Below the pieces are notes generated by a model, which was given only the letters and a program-made list of their open reading frames with translations, was not told the origin of the DNA and ran no database searches. This document shows positions 7,142-15,844 of a DNA stretch of 15,844 nucleotides, piece by piece (the first letter of the stretch is position 1; every line of letters starts with the position of its first letter). The position numbers and the translations under genes were made by a program. The stretch is from NCBI GenBank assembly GCA_021805275.1, contig JAJZFQ010000051.1, positions 1 to 15,844 on the forward strand. Direction: 5' to 3'. The DNA comes from Pseudomonadota bacterium. Its GTDB lineage: Bacteria; Pseudomonadota; Gammaproteobacteria; Steroidobacterales; Steroidobacteraceae.

Positions 7142-7438
7142 GGATCCCCCTCGGACGATGCCCTGGCGAGACGAGACCGGTCCATCGTAACAGCCTCGGC
7201 GCCGGGTGAGACTCATGATAATCATGAGGCGAAATTCATGAGCGATGGGCTTCCCGGGCGCCGTCGGCCCCGGCCACGATGGGTCGGACACCGGGGGGTG
7301 CCGGCTGCGCGCGATCCGAAATGCGCTGGCCTGAGTCACGGGCCGGTGCCCAGTGAGTACAATCCGCGCCGGCCCGTCGGGGTGCCGTCGGACCGAAGGG
7401 GCCGGCCGTCCCCGGGCGAACGGAGAACAGACACCATC
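7142..7438. other. Divergent regulatory region, kinase / TonB receptor
   Basis: 297 bp without a supported gene. The main landmark is the palindrome at 7212-7228. A further TCATGAG half-site follows at about 7236-7242. TACAAT at 7358-7363 could be a -10 for the receptor, but no good -35 was found. TACGAT on the minus strand (7184-7189) is a weak -10 for the kinase, with a poor -35 overlapping the palindrome. Confidence 0.5.
7212..7228. promoter_or_regulatory. Perfect palindrome CTCATGAT-A-ATCATGAG (Fur-like)
   Basis: An 8+1+8 perfect inverted repeat. Aligned by its centre with the E. coli 19-bp Fur box, it matches 13 of 19 positions including the core TGATAATCA. Fur control is plausible for a TonB receptor. 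A site for the neighbouring LuxR-type response regulator, or dual control of both divergent genes, is the alternative. Confidence 0.5.
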
Positions 7439-9592
7439 ATGCACTGCACGCCGAAACCGACTGCCCTCCCCCGGCCGCCCGCCGCACCGCTGCTGCTGCT
7501 CGCCGGGCTGCTGCTCGCCGGGGCAACCGCGCCGGCCAGTGCTGCATCCGACCCGCCGCTCTCGGATATCGTGATCACGGCCACGCGCATCGCGATGCCC
7601 GCCTTCGACGTGCCCGCCTCGATCACGAGCGTCGCCGGACCGGAGCTGCGCGAGGACAACCTTGGGATCAATCTTGCCGAGAGCATGAGCTCGGTGCCGG
7701 GGCTGCTGGTGCGCAACCAGTACGACTACGCCCAGGATCAGCAGGTGTCCATCCGCGGCGTCGGCGCCGGCTCGGCGTTCGGCGTGCGCGGCGTACGCAT
7801 CTACCAGGACGGCATCCCGCAGAGCGGCCCGGACGGCCAGGGACAGGTCTCCGAGTTCAATTTCGGCTCCGCCGAGCGGGTGGAGGTGCTCGAGGGTCCG
7901 TTCTCAGCGCTGTATGGCAATTCCTCCGGTGGCGTCATCCAGATCTTCACCGCCGACGGGCGCGCCCCCGGAACCGTGCGCTTCGATCTGAGCGCCGGCA
8001 GCTTCGGCACTGTGCGGGCCGGGGTCGACGCCAGCGATGCGGTCGGCAAGCTCCGTTACAACCTCGACTTCACCCACTTCTCCTGGCAGGGCTTCCGGCC
8101 CCAGCAGCGGGCCCGCAGCGAGTCATTCAACGGCAAGGTGAGCTACGCCCTCGATGCAGCCACGTCGCTGACTTTCGTCGGCAACGTGCTCTCGCGGCCG
8201 GACTCGCAGGACGCGCAGGGACTCACCGCCGCCGCACTCGCCGCCGATCCGAACCAGACCGCCGCCACGGCGCTTGCGTTCAACACGCGCAAGACTCTGG
8301 ATCAGGAGGAAGGTGGCCTGATCCTGCAGCATAGCCTCACCGACCATCAGCAACTGCGCCTGATGGGCTACTACGGCCACCGCGCCGTGCTGCAGTTTCT
8401 GTCCATCCCGGTCGGCGCACAGTTCGCCCCGGCGAGCTCCGGCGGGGTGATCGACCTGCACCGCGATTTCGGTGGTGCCGATGTGCGCTGGAGCCTGCAG
8501 ACCGACCTGGGCGGTCACGCGTTCACCTGGGTCGTCGGAACGAGCTACGACACCCAGAACGAGCAGCGCCGCGGCTACAACAATTTTCTCGCCGGCACCC
8601 TCGGCATCGAAGGTACGCTGCGGCGCAACGAGAACGACATCGCCCGCAATTTCGACCAGTACACGCAGGCGAGCTTCGCGCTCTCGCGGCGCTGGAGTGT
8701 GATGGCGGGGTTGCGCCACAGCGAGGTGAAGATCATCACCCGGGACCATCTCATCACGCCGGGCAACGGCAACGACAGCGGTGGGGTGACCTACACGGCG
8801 AGCACGCCGGTCGCCGGCGTGCTGTACAAGGCATGGCACTGGCTGCATCTGTACGCCGCATTCGGACAAGGCTTTCGTACGCCGATCTCCTCCGAACTCG
8901 CCTACCGTCCCGATGGCGGACCGGGTCTGAATCTCGCGTTACGCCCGGCGCGCAGCAACAACGGCGAGATCGGCGCGAAGCTGCGCATCGGCCGGCGGCT
9001 CTCGGCGGACGTGGCGGCCTTTGACACCCACACCAACGATGAGATCACCGTGGTGTCGAGCTTCGGCGGACGCACGACCTACGAGAACGCCGGGCGGACC
9101 CGCCGCAGCGGCGCACAGGCCTCCCTCGAATACCGCTTCCTGCCGCTGTGGCGGCTGCGCCTCGCCTACACCTACGTCGATGCGATCTACATCGATGCCT
9201 TCCACACCTGCGCTGCGGTCGTATGTGTGCACCCGACGAAGCTCGTCCCCGCGGGCAATCGCCTGCCCGGCGTGCCGCGCGAGGATGCCTACGCCAAGAT
9301 CGCCTGGGGCGCGCCGCTCGGCTGGCACGCCAGCCTCAGCGGCCAATATCTGGGGGCGATCGCCGCCAACCAGATCAACAACGCGTTTGCCTCGGCCTAC
9401 GCCGTGTTCAACGCTACCGGCGGCTACCGCACGACCTTCGGCACACAGCGGCTCGAGCTGTTCGTGCGGGTCAACAACCTGCTGAACCGCCACTACGTCG
9501 CTGCGGTCATCGTCGAGCAGTCCAGCGGCGCCTACTACGAGCCGGCGCCGGGCCTGAATGTGCTGGCAGGCGTGACGCTGACGCTACGCTGA
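7439..9592 (+). CDS. TonB-dependent outer-membrane receptor, YncD/PqqU-like
   Basis: A 717-residue receptor. It has a signal peptide (about 1-35, Leu/Ala-rich core, ending ASA), a TonB-box-like stretch SDIVITATR (42-50), a plug domain (about 55-170) and a beta-barrel to the C-terminus. The plug motifs YAQDQQVSIRG, YGNSSGG and PDGQGQ recall E. coli YncD (now PqqU), the receptor reported to import pyrroloquinoline quinone; this is recognition from memory. PQQ is the cofactor of many periplasmic alcohol dehydrogenases, which fits the alcohol/aldehyde genes here. The protein ends in Arg rather than an aromatic residue, unusual for an outer-membrane barrel. The ATG has GGAGAA about 12 nt upstream; the frame is open further upstream antisense to the kinase, with no support there. 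It converges with the next regulator, overlapping it by 9 bp. Siderophore or lanthanophore uptake are alternatives. Confidence 0.85.
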   Translation: MHCTPKPTALPRPPAAPLLLLAGLLLAGATAPASAASDPPLSDIVITATRIAMPAFDVPASITSVAGPELREDNLGINLAESMSSVPGLLVRNQYDYAQDQQVSIRGVGAGSAFGVRGVRIYQDGIPQSGPDGQGQVSEFNFGSAERVEVLEGPFSALYGNSSGGVIQIFTADGRAPGTVRFDLSAGSFGTVRAGVDASDAVGKLRYNLDFTHFSWQGFRPQQRARSESFNGKVSYALDAATSLTFVGNVLSRPDSQDAQGLTAAALAADPNQTAATALAFNTRKTLDQEEGGLILQHSLTDHQQLRLMGYYGHRAVLQFLSIPVGAQFAPASSGGVIDLHRDFGGADVRWSLQTDLGGHAFTWVVGTSYDTQNEQRRGYNNFLAGTLGIEGTLRRNENDIARNFDQYTQASFALSRRWSVMAGLRHSEVKIITRDHLITPGNGNDSGGVTYTASTPVAGVLYKAWHWLHLYAAFGQGFRTPISSELAYRPDGGPGLNLALRPARSNNGEIGAKLRIGRRLSADVAAFDTHTNDEITVVSSFGGRTTYENAGRTRRSGAQASLEYRFLPLWRLRLAYTYVDAIYIDAFHTCAAVVCVHPTKLVPAGNRLPGVPREDAYAKIAWGAPLGWHASLSGQYLGAIAANQINNAFASAYAVFNATGGYRTTFGTQRLELFVRVNNLLNRHYVAAVIVEQSSGAYYEPAPGLNVLAGVTLTLR

Positions 9593-11494
9593 GCCGGCGG
9601 GGCGCATGGCGCGATACACCGTATTGCGTGACACCCCGAGTGCGCGGGCCGTGGCCGAGACGTTCCCGGCGTTGCGCTGCAGCGCCGCGGCCACCGCATC
9701 CGCGCGCATCGCCCTGAGGCCCGTCGCGCTAGCGCGCGCCGCGCCCGGCGCCTGGCGATCCGGGCCGCGCTCGAGGTCCTGGAGAAAATCCTCGGGCAGC
9801 TGCTCGCGGTCGATGCGCCCCACCTCCCCGGCCAGCACGCACGCGGTCCGCAGCACGTTGGTCAGCTGGCGCAGATTGCCCGGCCAGCGGTAAGCCTGAA
9901 AGGCGGCCAGCAGCGGCGCCGCCACGCGCGCCGACCGTCCGCCCTGAGCCTGCAAGATCCGCTCGATGAGCACGAGCAGGTCGCGTCGCTCGCGCAGCCC
10001 CGGCAGGCGCACGGCGAGCCCGTTCAGGCGGTAATACAGATCTTCACGGAACGTCCCCTCCCGCATCATCTCGCGCAGGTCCCGGTGGGTGGCGCAGATG
10101 ACGGCGATGTCCACCGGACGCTCGCGGCGTCCCCCGAGCGGCAGGACCGCCCGCTCCTGCAGCACGCGCAGCAGCCGTGCCTGCAGGGCGAGCGGCATGT
10201 CGCCGATCTCGTCCAGAAACAGCGTGCCGCCGTCAGCGTGCAGGATCTTGCCCGGACTGCCGTGCCGCCGCGCGCCGGTGAAGGCGCCCTCCTCGTAGCC
10301 GAACAGCTCTGCCTCGATCAGCGACTCCGGCAGCGAGGCGCAGTCCACGGCCACGAACGGTCCGCGGCGCCGCTCGGACTCCTGATGGATGGCGCGCGCC
10401 AGGAGCTCCTTGCCCGTCCCGGTCTCCCCGTGAATGAGAATTGAAATGCCGTGGCCCTGCACCCGGCGCACCCGTTCGATCACCGCGGCGACGGCCGGAT
10501 CCCCGGTGTCCAGATCGGCGAGCGTTGCCATGCTGACAGCGGCCTCGCCCGCACGCGCCGGCACGCTCGGACGCGCCGCAGTGCGCCCCCCGCCCGCGGG
10601 CGGGGCGATCCGCGCCGTCACCACGGTGCCAGCGCCGAGGCTCAGTCGCACCGGCGCCGCAGCCGCGGCGCGCCGCTCCAGCAGCGTCGGCAGGTCGATG
10701 GCGAACAGCGAGGCGAGCGAGTGGCCATGCAGCTCCCCGGCGCGCAGACCGAGCAGCGCACGCGCGTGGGCGTTGGCGGCGAGCAGGCCGCCCGACTCGT
10801 CGAACGCCACAACCCCCTCGAGCAGGGTACCGAGGCGCTCGGGGCGGGCATGGAAGTGGATGCGCAGCGCCTTGCCGAACGCTTCGATGAACAGCTGTTT
10901 CTCGATCATGTGAGTCGAGAGGCGCACCAGCCCCATGGTGTGCGCGTGGTAGCCCTCCTGCGGCCCGGACACGTCCAGCGCGCCGATCAGCTCGCCGCGC
11001 GGTCCGCGGATCGGCGCGCATGAGCAGGTCAGAAAGCGGTTGACGGTGAGGAAGTGCTCATTGCCGTGCACGAGCGTCGTGCGCCGCTCGGCGAGCGCCG
11101 TGCCGATGGCATTGGTGCCCTTGCTGTCCTCCGACCACAGCACCCCGGGCTTGAGGGCCACCTGCTCGGCCTTGGCGAGGAAGTCCCCATCGCCGAGCGC
11201 GTGCATGATCAGGCCGCGCTGGTCGGTGAGCAGCACCATGCTGTGGGTGTTGAGGATCTGCTGGTGCAGCAGCTCCATCACCGGCAGCGCATGCGTGTAG
11301 AGCGCCCGGTGCTGCTCGGCAAGCTCCCCGAGCGCCCGAGCACTCAACGCACTGAAATCCGGACGCACCCGCTCGCTCAGGCCGAGCCGTCGGGCCCGTT
11401 CGTGCCAGAGCGATACTACCTGCGTCCGCGCGCCCGCCGTGGCGGCATCTCCCGGGCTCTGCACGGACGGTTCCGCAGTCGATTCGCGTTTCAT
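9584..11494 (-). CDS. AcoR-like sigma-54-dependent activator
   Basis: A 636-residue activator. It has a GAF sensor (about 70-205, with SKGTNAIGTAL and FLTCSCAPI typical of AcoR relatives), a PAS domain (about 218-275), an AAA+ domain (about 325-515) and a Fis helix-turn-helix (about 609-630, SRNTVYR). Walker A GETGTGKE is at 356-363, GAFTGA at 403-408, Walker B GGTLFLDE at 422-429, and REDLYYRL at 483-490. All elements needed for sigma-54 activation are present, unlike the paralogue at 451. It is transcribed away from the aldehyde dehydrogenase operon, whose sigma-54 promoter and upstream palindrome lie in the shared 303-bp gap, so it is the likely activator of that operon. Known relatives respond to acetoin (AcoR) or alcohols (BmoR). 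The effector here is inferred to be an alcohol or aldehyde. AGGGG precedes the ATG; the stop overlaps the TonB receptor gene tail to tail. Confidence 0.92.
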   Translation of the reverse strand: MKRESTAEPSVQSPGDAATAGARTQVVSLWHERARRLGLSERVRPDFSALSARALGELAEQHRALYTHALPVMELLHQQILNTHSMVLLTDQRGLIMHALGDGDFLAKAEQVALKPGVLWSEDSKGTNAIGTALAERRTTLVHGNEHFLTVNRFLTCSCAPIRGPRGELIGALDVSGPQEGYHAHTMGLVRLSTHMIEKQLFIEAFGKALRIHFHARPERLGTLLEGVVAFDESGGLLAANAHARALLGLRAGELHGHSLASLFAIDLPTLLERRAAAAAPVRLSLGAGTVVTARIAPPAGGGRTAARPSVPARAGEAAVSMATLADLDTGDPAVAAVIERVRRVQGHGISILIHGETGTGKELLARAIHQESERRRGPFVAVDCASLPESLIEAELFGYEEGAFTGARRHGSPGKILHADGGTLFLDEIGDMPLALQARLLRVLQERAVLPLGGRRERPVDIAVICATHRDLREMMREGTFREDLYYRLNGLAVRLPGLRERRDLLVLIERILQAQGGRSARVAAPLLAAFQAYRWPGNLRQLTNVLRTACVLAGEVGRIDREQLPEDFLQDLERGPDRQAPGAARASATGLRAMRADAVAAALQRNAGNVSATARALGVSRNTVYRAMRPAGSA

Positions 11495-11530
11495 CGTGCC
11501 CCTCGCGGCCTGTCGCAGGTATTTTCACGG

Positions 11531-11560
11531 ATTGTTTCATGAGCTGCATCTGGCTGTCAG
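11531..11560 (-). promoter_or_regulatory. Weak candidate sigma-70 promoter for the AcoR-like gene
   Basis: On the minus strand, CTGACA (11560-11555) and AACAAT (11536-11531) are separated by 18 bp. The -35 matches five of six and the -10 four of six consensus bases. The position would give a leader of about 30 nt. Confidence 0.28.
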
Positions 11561-11652
11561 GACGGTCAGTACTTATTCGGCCGAGGGCATCGGGGTGCGG
11601 CCCGGATCAAGCCCGCGTCAGGTCCGGGCAGCCGCGACCCGATGTTCACAGT

Positions 11653-11669
11653 TGTTCCGTTTCGGAACG
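11653..11669. promoter_or_regulatory. Putative enhancer site TGTTCCG-N3-CGGAACg
   Basis: GTTCCG, TTT, CGGAAC is a perfect 6+3+6 inverted repeat. Its centre lies about 82 bp before the -24 element, near -108 from the predicted start, as expected for a sigma-54 enhancer. It matches the palindrome at 339-355 in half-site and spacer length. The AcoR-like activator encoded next door is the likely ligand. Confidence 0.62.
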
Positions 11670-11742
11670 GAATTGCACGCAACGGTACAACCGGCGCAGC
11701 GTCGCTGTGTCCCAGATACCGCAATTTCCCGCTGAATCGCAA

Positions 11743-11758
11743 TGGCATGAGCCTTGCA
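11743..11758 (+). promoter_or_regulatory. Sigma-54 promoter of the aldehyde dehydrogenase operon
   Basis: TGGCATGAGCCTTGCA fits the sigma-54 consensus with GG and GC exactly 10 bp apart. Transcription should start near 11769, about 29 nt before the ATG at 11798. Confidence 0.88.
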
Positions 11759-11797
11759 GCTGGCAGAGGCAGCCGAATGCACAACGAGGGGTCTTTC

Positions 11798-13318
<1,521 letters not shown>

Positions 13319-13323
13319 GGGAG

Positions 13324-13357
13324 CCCCGTGACAGCCGGCCGTGTCAGCGTCACGGGG
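13324..13357 (+). repeat. Inverted repeat over the DUF779 start codon
   Basis: CCCCGTGAC (13324-13332) and GTCACGGGG (13349-13357) are perfect 9-bp inverted arms around a 16-nt loop. The GTG start lies in the first arm, and the ribosome binding site lies immediately upstream of it. The structure could lower independent initiation and make translation depend on ribosomes arriving from the dehydrogenase gene. Confidence 0.5.
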
Positions 13358-13708
13358 GCGGCGCTCGAGCTGATCGCCACGCTCGTGGCACGGCACGGCC
13401 CGCTGATGTTCCACCAGTCCGGCGGCTGCTGCGACGGCAGCGCGCCGATGTGCCTGGCGCGCGGGGAGTTGCAGGTCGGTGCACAGGACGTGTACCTGGG
13501 TGAGATCGGCGGGCAGCCGTTTTACATCGGCGCGGCGCAGTTCGAGTACTGGCAGCACACGCACCTGATCATCGACGTCGTGCCGGGCCGGGGCGGAATG
13601 TTCTCGCTCGAAGGCCCGCTCGGGCTGCGCTTCATCACCCGCTCGCGGCTGTACAGCCCCGAGGAGGAGGTCGCGCTGCCACCGGTGCGGCACGGACCGG
13701 TCGCCTGA
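13328..13708 (+). CDS. DUF779 family protein, aldehyde-dehydrogenase associated
   Basis: A 126-residue cytoplasmic protein of unknown function. The motif HQSGGCCDGS followed by PMC (C34, C35 and C42) is characteristic of DUF779, as is its position just behind an AcoD/ExaC-type aldehyde dehydrogenase. The clustered cysteines suggest metal binding or a redox role, but neither is established. A GTG start is used: GGGAG, overlapping the end of the dehydrogenase gene, lies 4 nt upstream and the spacing from the previous stop is 9 nt, so translation is probably coupled. The start codon sits inside a potential 9-bp hairpin (13324-13357). The gene shares the upstream sigma-54 promoter. No terminator was found before the following protease gene. 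Confidence 0.88.
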   Translation: MTAGRVSVTGAALELIATLVARHGPLMFHQSGGCCDGSAPMCLARGELQVGAQDVYLGEIGGQPFYIGAAQFEYWQHTHLIIDVVPGRGGMFSLEGPLGLRFITRSRLYSPEEEVALPPVRHGPVA

Positions 13709-13733
13709 GCGGCAACGGGCCACGACGCCGATC

Positions 13734-13742
13734 TGCGATAAT
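13734..13742 (+). promoter_or_regulatory. Extended -10 promoter of the M48 protease gene
   Basis: TGCGATAAT is an extended -10 element ending 8 bp before the ATG at 13751. Transcription would begin at or next to the start codon, so the message is probably leaderless. No Shine-Dalgarno sequence is visible in the intervening bases, and no strong -35 was found. Confidence 0.5.
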
Positions 13743-13750
13743 CCCGGCCC

Positions 13751-14989
13751 ATGCATGCCTGGACCGCACTGTTCGTGCTGCTCGTCGTCGCCGGCGCCGC
13801 CGTGGAGCTGTGGCTCGCCACGCGGCAGATCGCCGCCGTGCGCGAGCACCGCGAGCAGGTGCCGCCGCCGTTCGCGGCCGCCGTCTCCGGCGAGGAGCAC
13901 CGCAAGGCGGCCGCGTACACCGAGGCGAAGGCGCGGGCGGGCCGGATCGCCGCGCTGCTCGATGCGCTCGTCGTACTCGCGCTGACCGTGGGCGGCGGCA
14001 TCGCGGCTCTCGACGGACTGTGGCGGCGCAGCGGCGCGAGTGAACTGTGGCTCGGCCTCGCGGTGATCGGCTCGGTGGCCATCGCGGTAGGGCTAGCGAA
14101 TCTGCCGCTGTCCCTGTGGCGCACGTTCGTGCTCGAGGCACGCTTCGGCTTCAACCGCACGACGCTGCCGCTGTACCTCGCCGATCTCGCCAAGGGCACC
14201 GCCCTCGGCGCGCTGCTCGGCGGGCCGGTGGTGCTCGGCGCGCTGTGGCTCATGCAGCGGGCGGGCCGGCAATGGTGGCTGTGGGCCTTCGGCGGCTGGG
14301 TCGTGCTCACTCTCTCGATCAGCTGGGCCTGGCCGGTGCTGATCGCCCCGCTGTTCAACCGCTTCACGCCCCTCCCCGACGTCGATCTCAAGGCGCGCAT
14401 CGAGGCGCTGCTCAGGCGCTGCGGCTTCGCCTCCAGCGGGGTGTTCGTGATCGACGGCTCGCGCCGCTCGGCGCACGGCAACGCGTACTTCACCGGCTTC
14501 GGCCGCAACAAGCGCATCGTGTTCTTCGACACGCTGCTCGCGCAGCTCGAGCCGCCCGAGATCGAGGCGGTGCTCGCCCACGAGCTCGGACACTTCCGCC
14601 TGCACCACATCCGCGCCCGACTCGCCGTGTCGATCGGTGTGATGTTCATCGGCTTCGCCGTGCTCGGGGCGCTCGCACGCGAGCGCGCCTTCTACACCGC
14701 TCTTGGCGTCGCCCATCCCTCCCCGCACGCCGCGCTGCTGCTGTTCGCTTTCCTCGCGCCGGCGGTGCTCTACTTCACCACCCCGCTGAGCGCCCTGTGG
14801 TCACGGCGGCACGAGTTTGCGGCCGATCGCTTCGCGGCCGCCCAGGTCGCCTCCGGGCCGCTCGTCTCGGCGTTGGTCAAGCTATACCGCGGCAACGCCA
14901 GCACGCTCACCCCCGACCGTCTCTACAGCGCGTTTCACGACACGCACCCCCCGGCCCTCGAGCGTATCACCGAGCTGTCGCGCCACTGA
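13751..14989 (+). CDS. M48 family membrane metalloprotease (Ste24-like)
   Basis: A 412-residue polytopic inner-membrane protease. Hydrophobic segments occur near 5-22, 66-88, 98-120, 150-168, 178-200, 290-310 and 325-345. The zinc site is HELGH (277-281) with a third ligand Glu in HEFAAD (354-359). The motif GNAYFTGFGRNKRIVFFDTLL (243-263) is typical of CAAX prenyl protease 1/Ste24 relatives, and the N-terminal membrane domain with FGFNRTT is the Ste24 type rather than the shorter HtpX. In bacteria such enzymes are thought to act in membrane-protein quality control; the substrate here is unknown. The gene is unrelated in function to the alcohol genes and probably has its own leaderless promoter. 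Its last 108 bp overlap the 3' end of the convergent hydrolase gene. Confidence 0.92.
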   Translation: MHAWTALFVLLVVAGAAVELWLATRQIAAVREHREQVPPPFAAAVSGEEHRKAAAYTEAKARAGRIAALLDALVVLALTVGGGIAALDGLWRRSGASELWLGLAVIGSVAIAVGLANLPLSLWRTFVLEARFGFNRTTLPLYLADLAKGTALGALLGGPVVLGALWLMQRAGRQWWLWAFGGWVVLTLSISWAWPVLIAPLFNRFTPLPDVDLKARIEALLRRCGFASSGVFVIDGSRRSAHGNAYFTGFGRNKRIVFFDTLLAQLEPPEIEAVLAHELGHFRLHHIRARLAVSIGVMFIGFAVLGALARERAFYTALGVAHPSPHAALLLFAFLAPAVLYFTTPLSALWSRRHEFAADRFAAAQVASGPLVSALVKLYRGNASTLTPDRLYSAFHDTHPPALERITELSRH

Positions 14990-15844
14990 GGCGGCGCGCA
15001 CCGGCTGCACCTGTGACTGGCCGGTGACCTCGAAATGCCGCGTCTCGCCGGTTTCCAGCGCCGCGAACGCGCTCGCCTGCACCCCATGCGCGAGCCGCGC
15101 CGCCGCCAGCTCCCGCAACGGTTCATCGATACCCTCCTCGCTGAGGCGGAAGCAGCCGAAGTGGGTGGCGACCGAGAAGCGCGCCCCCAACTCCAGGTGC
15201 GCCCGCACCGCCTCCTCCGGATTCATGTGATTCGCTGCCTCGTACCAGCGCGGCGCGTAGGCGCCGATCGGCAGCAGCGCCACGTCGATCGGCGCGAGGC
15301 GACGGCGGATATCCTGGAAGTGCCGGCAATACCCGGTGTCGCCGGCGAAATAGACCGCGGCATCATCGGCGCGCACGTGAAAGCCGCCCCACAGCGTTCG
15401 ATTGCAGCGCAGCAGGCCGCGTCCCGACCAGTGCTGCGCCGGCGTGAACGTCACAGTCGCCGAGGGCAGCGCGGTCTGCTGCCACCAGTCGCTCTCATGC
15501 ACATCACGCAGGCCGATGCGCCGCAGCAGCGCCCCGTTGCCAAGCCCCGTGAGAAAGCGCGGATGATGCCCCGCTTCCAGTCGGCGCAGCGTCTCGACGT
15601 CGAGATGATCGTAGTGATCGTGGGAGACGAGCACCACATCGATGCGCGGCAGCGCGGCGAAGGGCAAACCCGGCAGGCGCACCCGGCGCGGCCCGAGGTG
15701 ACGCAGCGGACTGACGCGCTCGGCATAGACCGGATCGGTCAGGATGTTCAACCCGCGCAGCTGGATCAGGAAGGTGATGTGGTTGATGAACGTCAGCACG
15801 ACGCTTCCGACCGACACCTCCGCCACCGGCGCGGCCCGCGCGGC
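14882..15844 (-). CDS. Metallo-beta-lactamase-fold hydrolase (NAPE-PLD/UlaG-like), 5' partial
   Basis: At least 320 residues, open to the right window edge. Visible motifs are ILTDPVYAERVSP, VVLVSHDHYDHLD (the zinc-binding HxHxDH), a later PAQHWSGRG and FAGDTGYC, and THFGCF. These are typical of the N-acylphosphatidylethanolamine phospholipase D-like and UlaG-like branch of the superfamily. A GTG at 15826 could start translation, but the frame stays open upstream and family members usually have more residues before the first strand, so the true start is probably outside the window. Family members usually end near the equivalent of FAALETGET. Here the frame continues about 50 residues further, much of it antisense to the end of the M48 protease gene. 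The substrate is unknown. The shared 108-bp overlap implies convergent transcription. Confidence 0.85.
   Translation of the reverse strand, partial: AARAAPVAEVSVGSVVLTFINHITFLIQLRGLNILTDPVYAERVSPLRHLGPRRVRLPGLPFAALPRIDVVLVSHDHYDHLDVETLRRLEAGHHPRFLTGLGNGALLRRIGLRDVHESDWWQQTALPSATVTFTPAQHWSGRGLLRCNRTLWGGFHVRADDAAVYFAGDTGYCRHFQDIRRRLAPIDVALLPIGAYAPRWYEAANHMNPEEAVRAHLELGARFSVATHFGCFRLSEEGIDEPLRELAAARLAHGVQASAFAALETGETRHFEVTGQSQVQPVRAASVARQLGDTLEGRGVRVVKRAVETVGGERAGVAAV

Larger units (their letters stand above)
11495..11797. other. Divergent regulatory region, AcoR-like gene / aldehyde dehydrogenase
   Basis: 303 bp holding the sigma-54 promoter (11743-11758), the palindrome at 11653-11669 and a weak sigma-70 promoter for the regulator. 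No gene is supported; frames extending the dehydrogenase upstream to 11642 would translate the operator. Confidence 0.6.

Noticed and set aside
11642..11797. Upstream start for the aldehyde dehydrogenase
   Set aside because: It would place the sigma-54 promoter and its enhancer inside the gene; the 506-residue form matches the family length and has a ribosome binding site.

Overview
The window is GC-rich (roughly two thirds G+C by eye) and gene-dense. It comes from a Gram-negative bacterium: it encodes a signal-peptide-bearing outer-membrane porin, a TonB-dependent receptor and several sigma-54 activators. Protein types and codon use suit a Gammaproteobacterium (Betaproteobacteria remain possible). 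No rRNA, tRNA, insertion sequence, CRISPR array or phage gene was seen.

Layout: (1) 1-127 (-): the first 42 codons of a class III (glutathione/formaldehyde-type) alcohol dehydrogenase, cut by the window edge. (2) 451-2394 (+): an AcoR-like GAF/AAA+/Fis regulator that has lost the GAFTGA sigma-54 contact motif. (3) 2416-3483 (-): a short sigma-54 activator without a sensor domain, convergent with (2). (4) 3819-5072 (+): an outer-membrane porin behind a near-perfect sigma-54 promoter and several TGACA-type palindromes; a strong terminator follows. (5) 5157-7141 (-): a two-component pair, a MoxY/LapD-type sensor kinase overlapping a LuxR-family response regulator by ATGA. (6) 7439-9592 (+): a TonB-dependent receptor resembling YncD/PqqU, divergent from the kinase across a Fur-like palindrome. 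(7) 9584-11494 (-): a complete AcoR-like sigma-54 activator. (8) 11798-13708 (+): an AcoD/ExaC-type acetaldehyde dehydrogenase plus a DUF779 protein, behind a second near-perfect sigma-54 promoter with an upstream palindrome. (9) 13751-14989 (+): an M48 membrane protease, probably leaderless. (10) 14882-15844 (-): a metallo-beta-lactamase-fold hydrolase, open at the window edge, whose 3' end overlaps the protease gene by 108 bp.

Taken together, the region looks like a control hub for oxidation of short alcohols and aldehydes. It combines two aldehyde/alcohol oxidation enzymes, a porin, a candidate PQQ uptake receptor, a sensor kinase of the type linked to methanol dehydrogenase control, and three related enhancer-binding proteins. 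Two sigma-54 promoters, each with an operator-like palindrome about 105-110 bp upstream of the predicted start of transcription, connect regulators to targets. A related palindrome lies between the alcohol dehydrogenase and the GAFTGA-less regulator. The functional links are inferred from family resemblance and gene order; no database search was possible.
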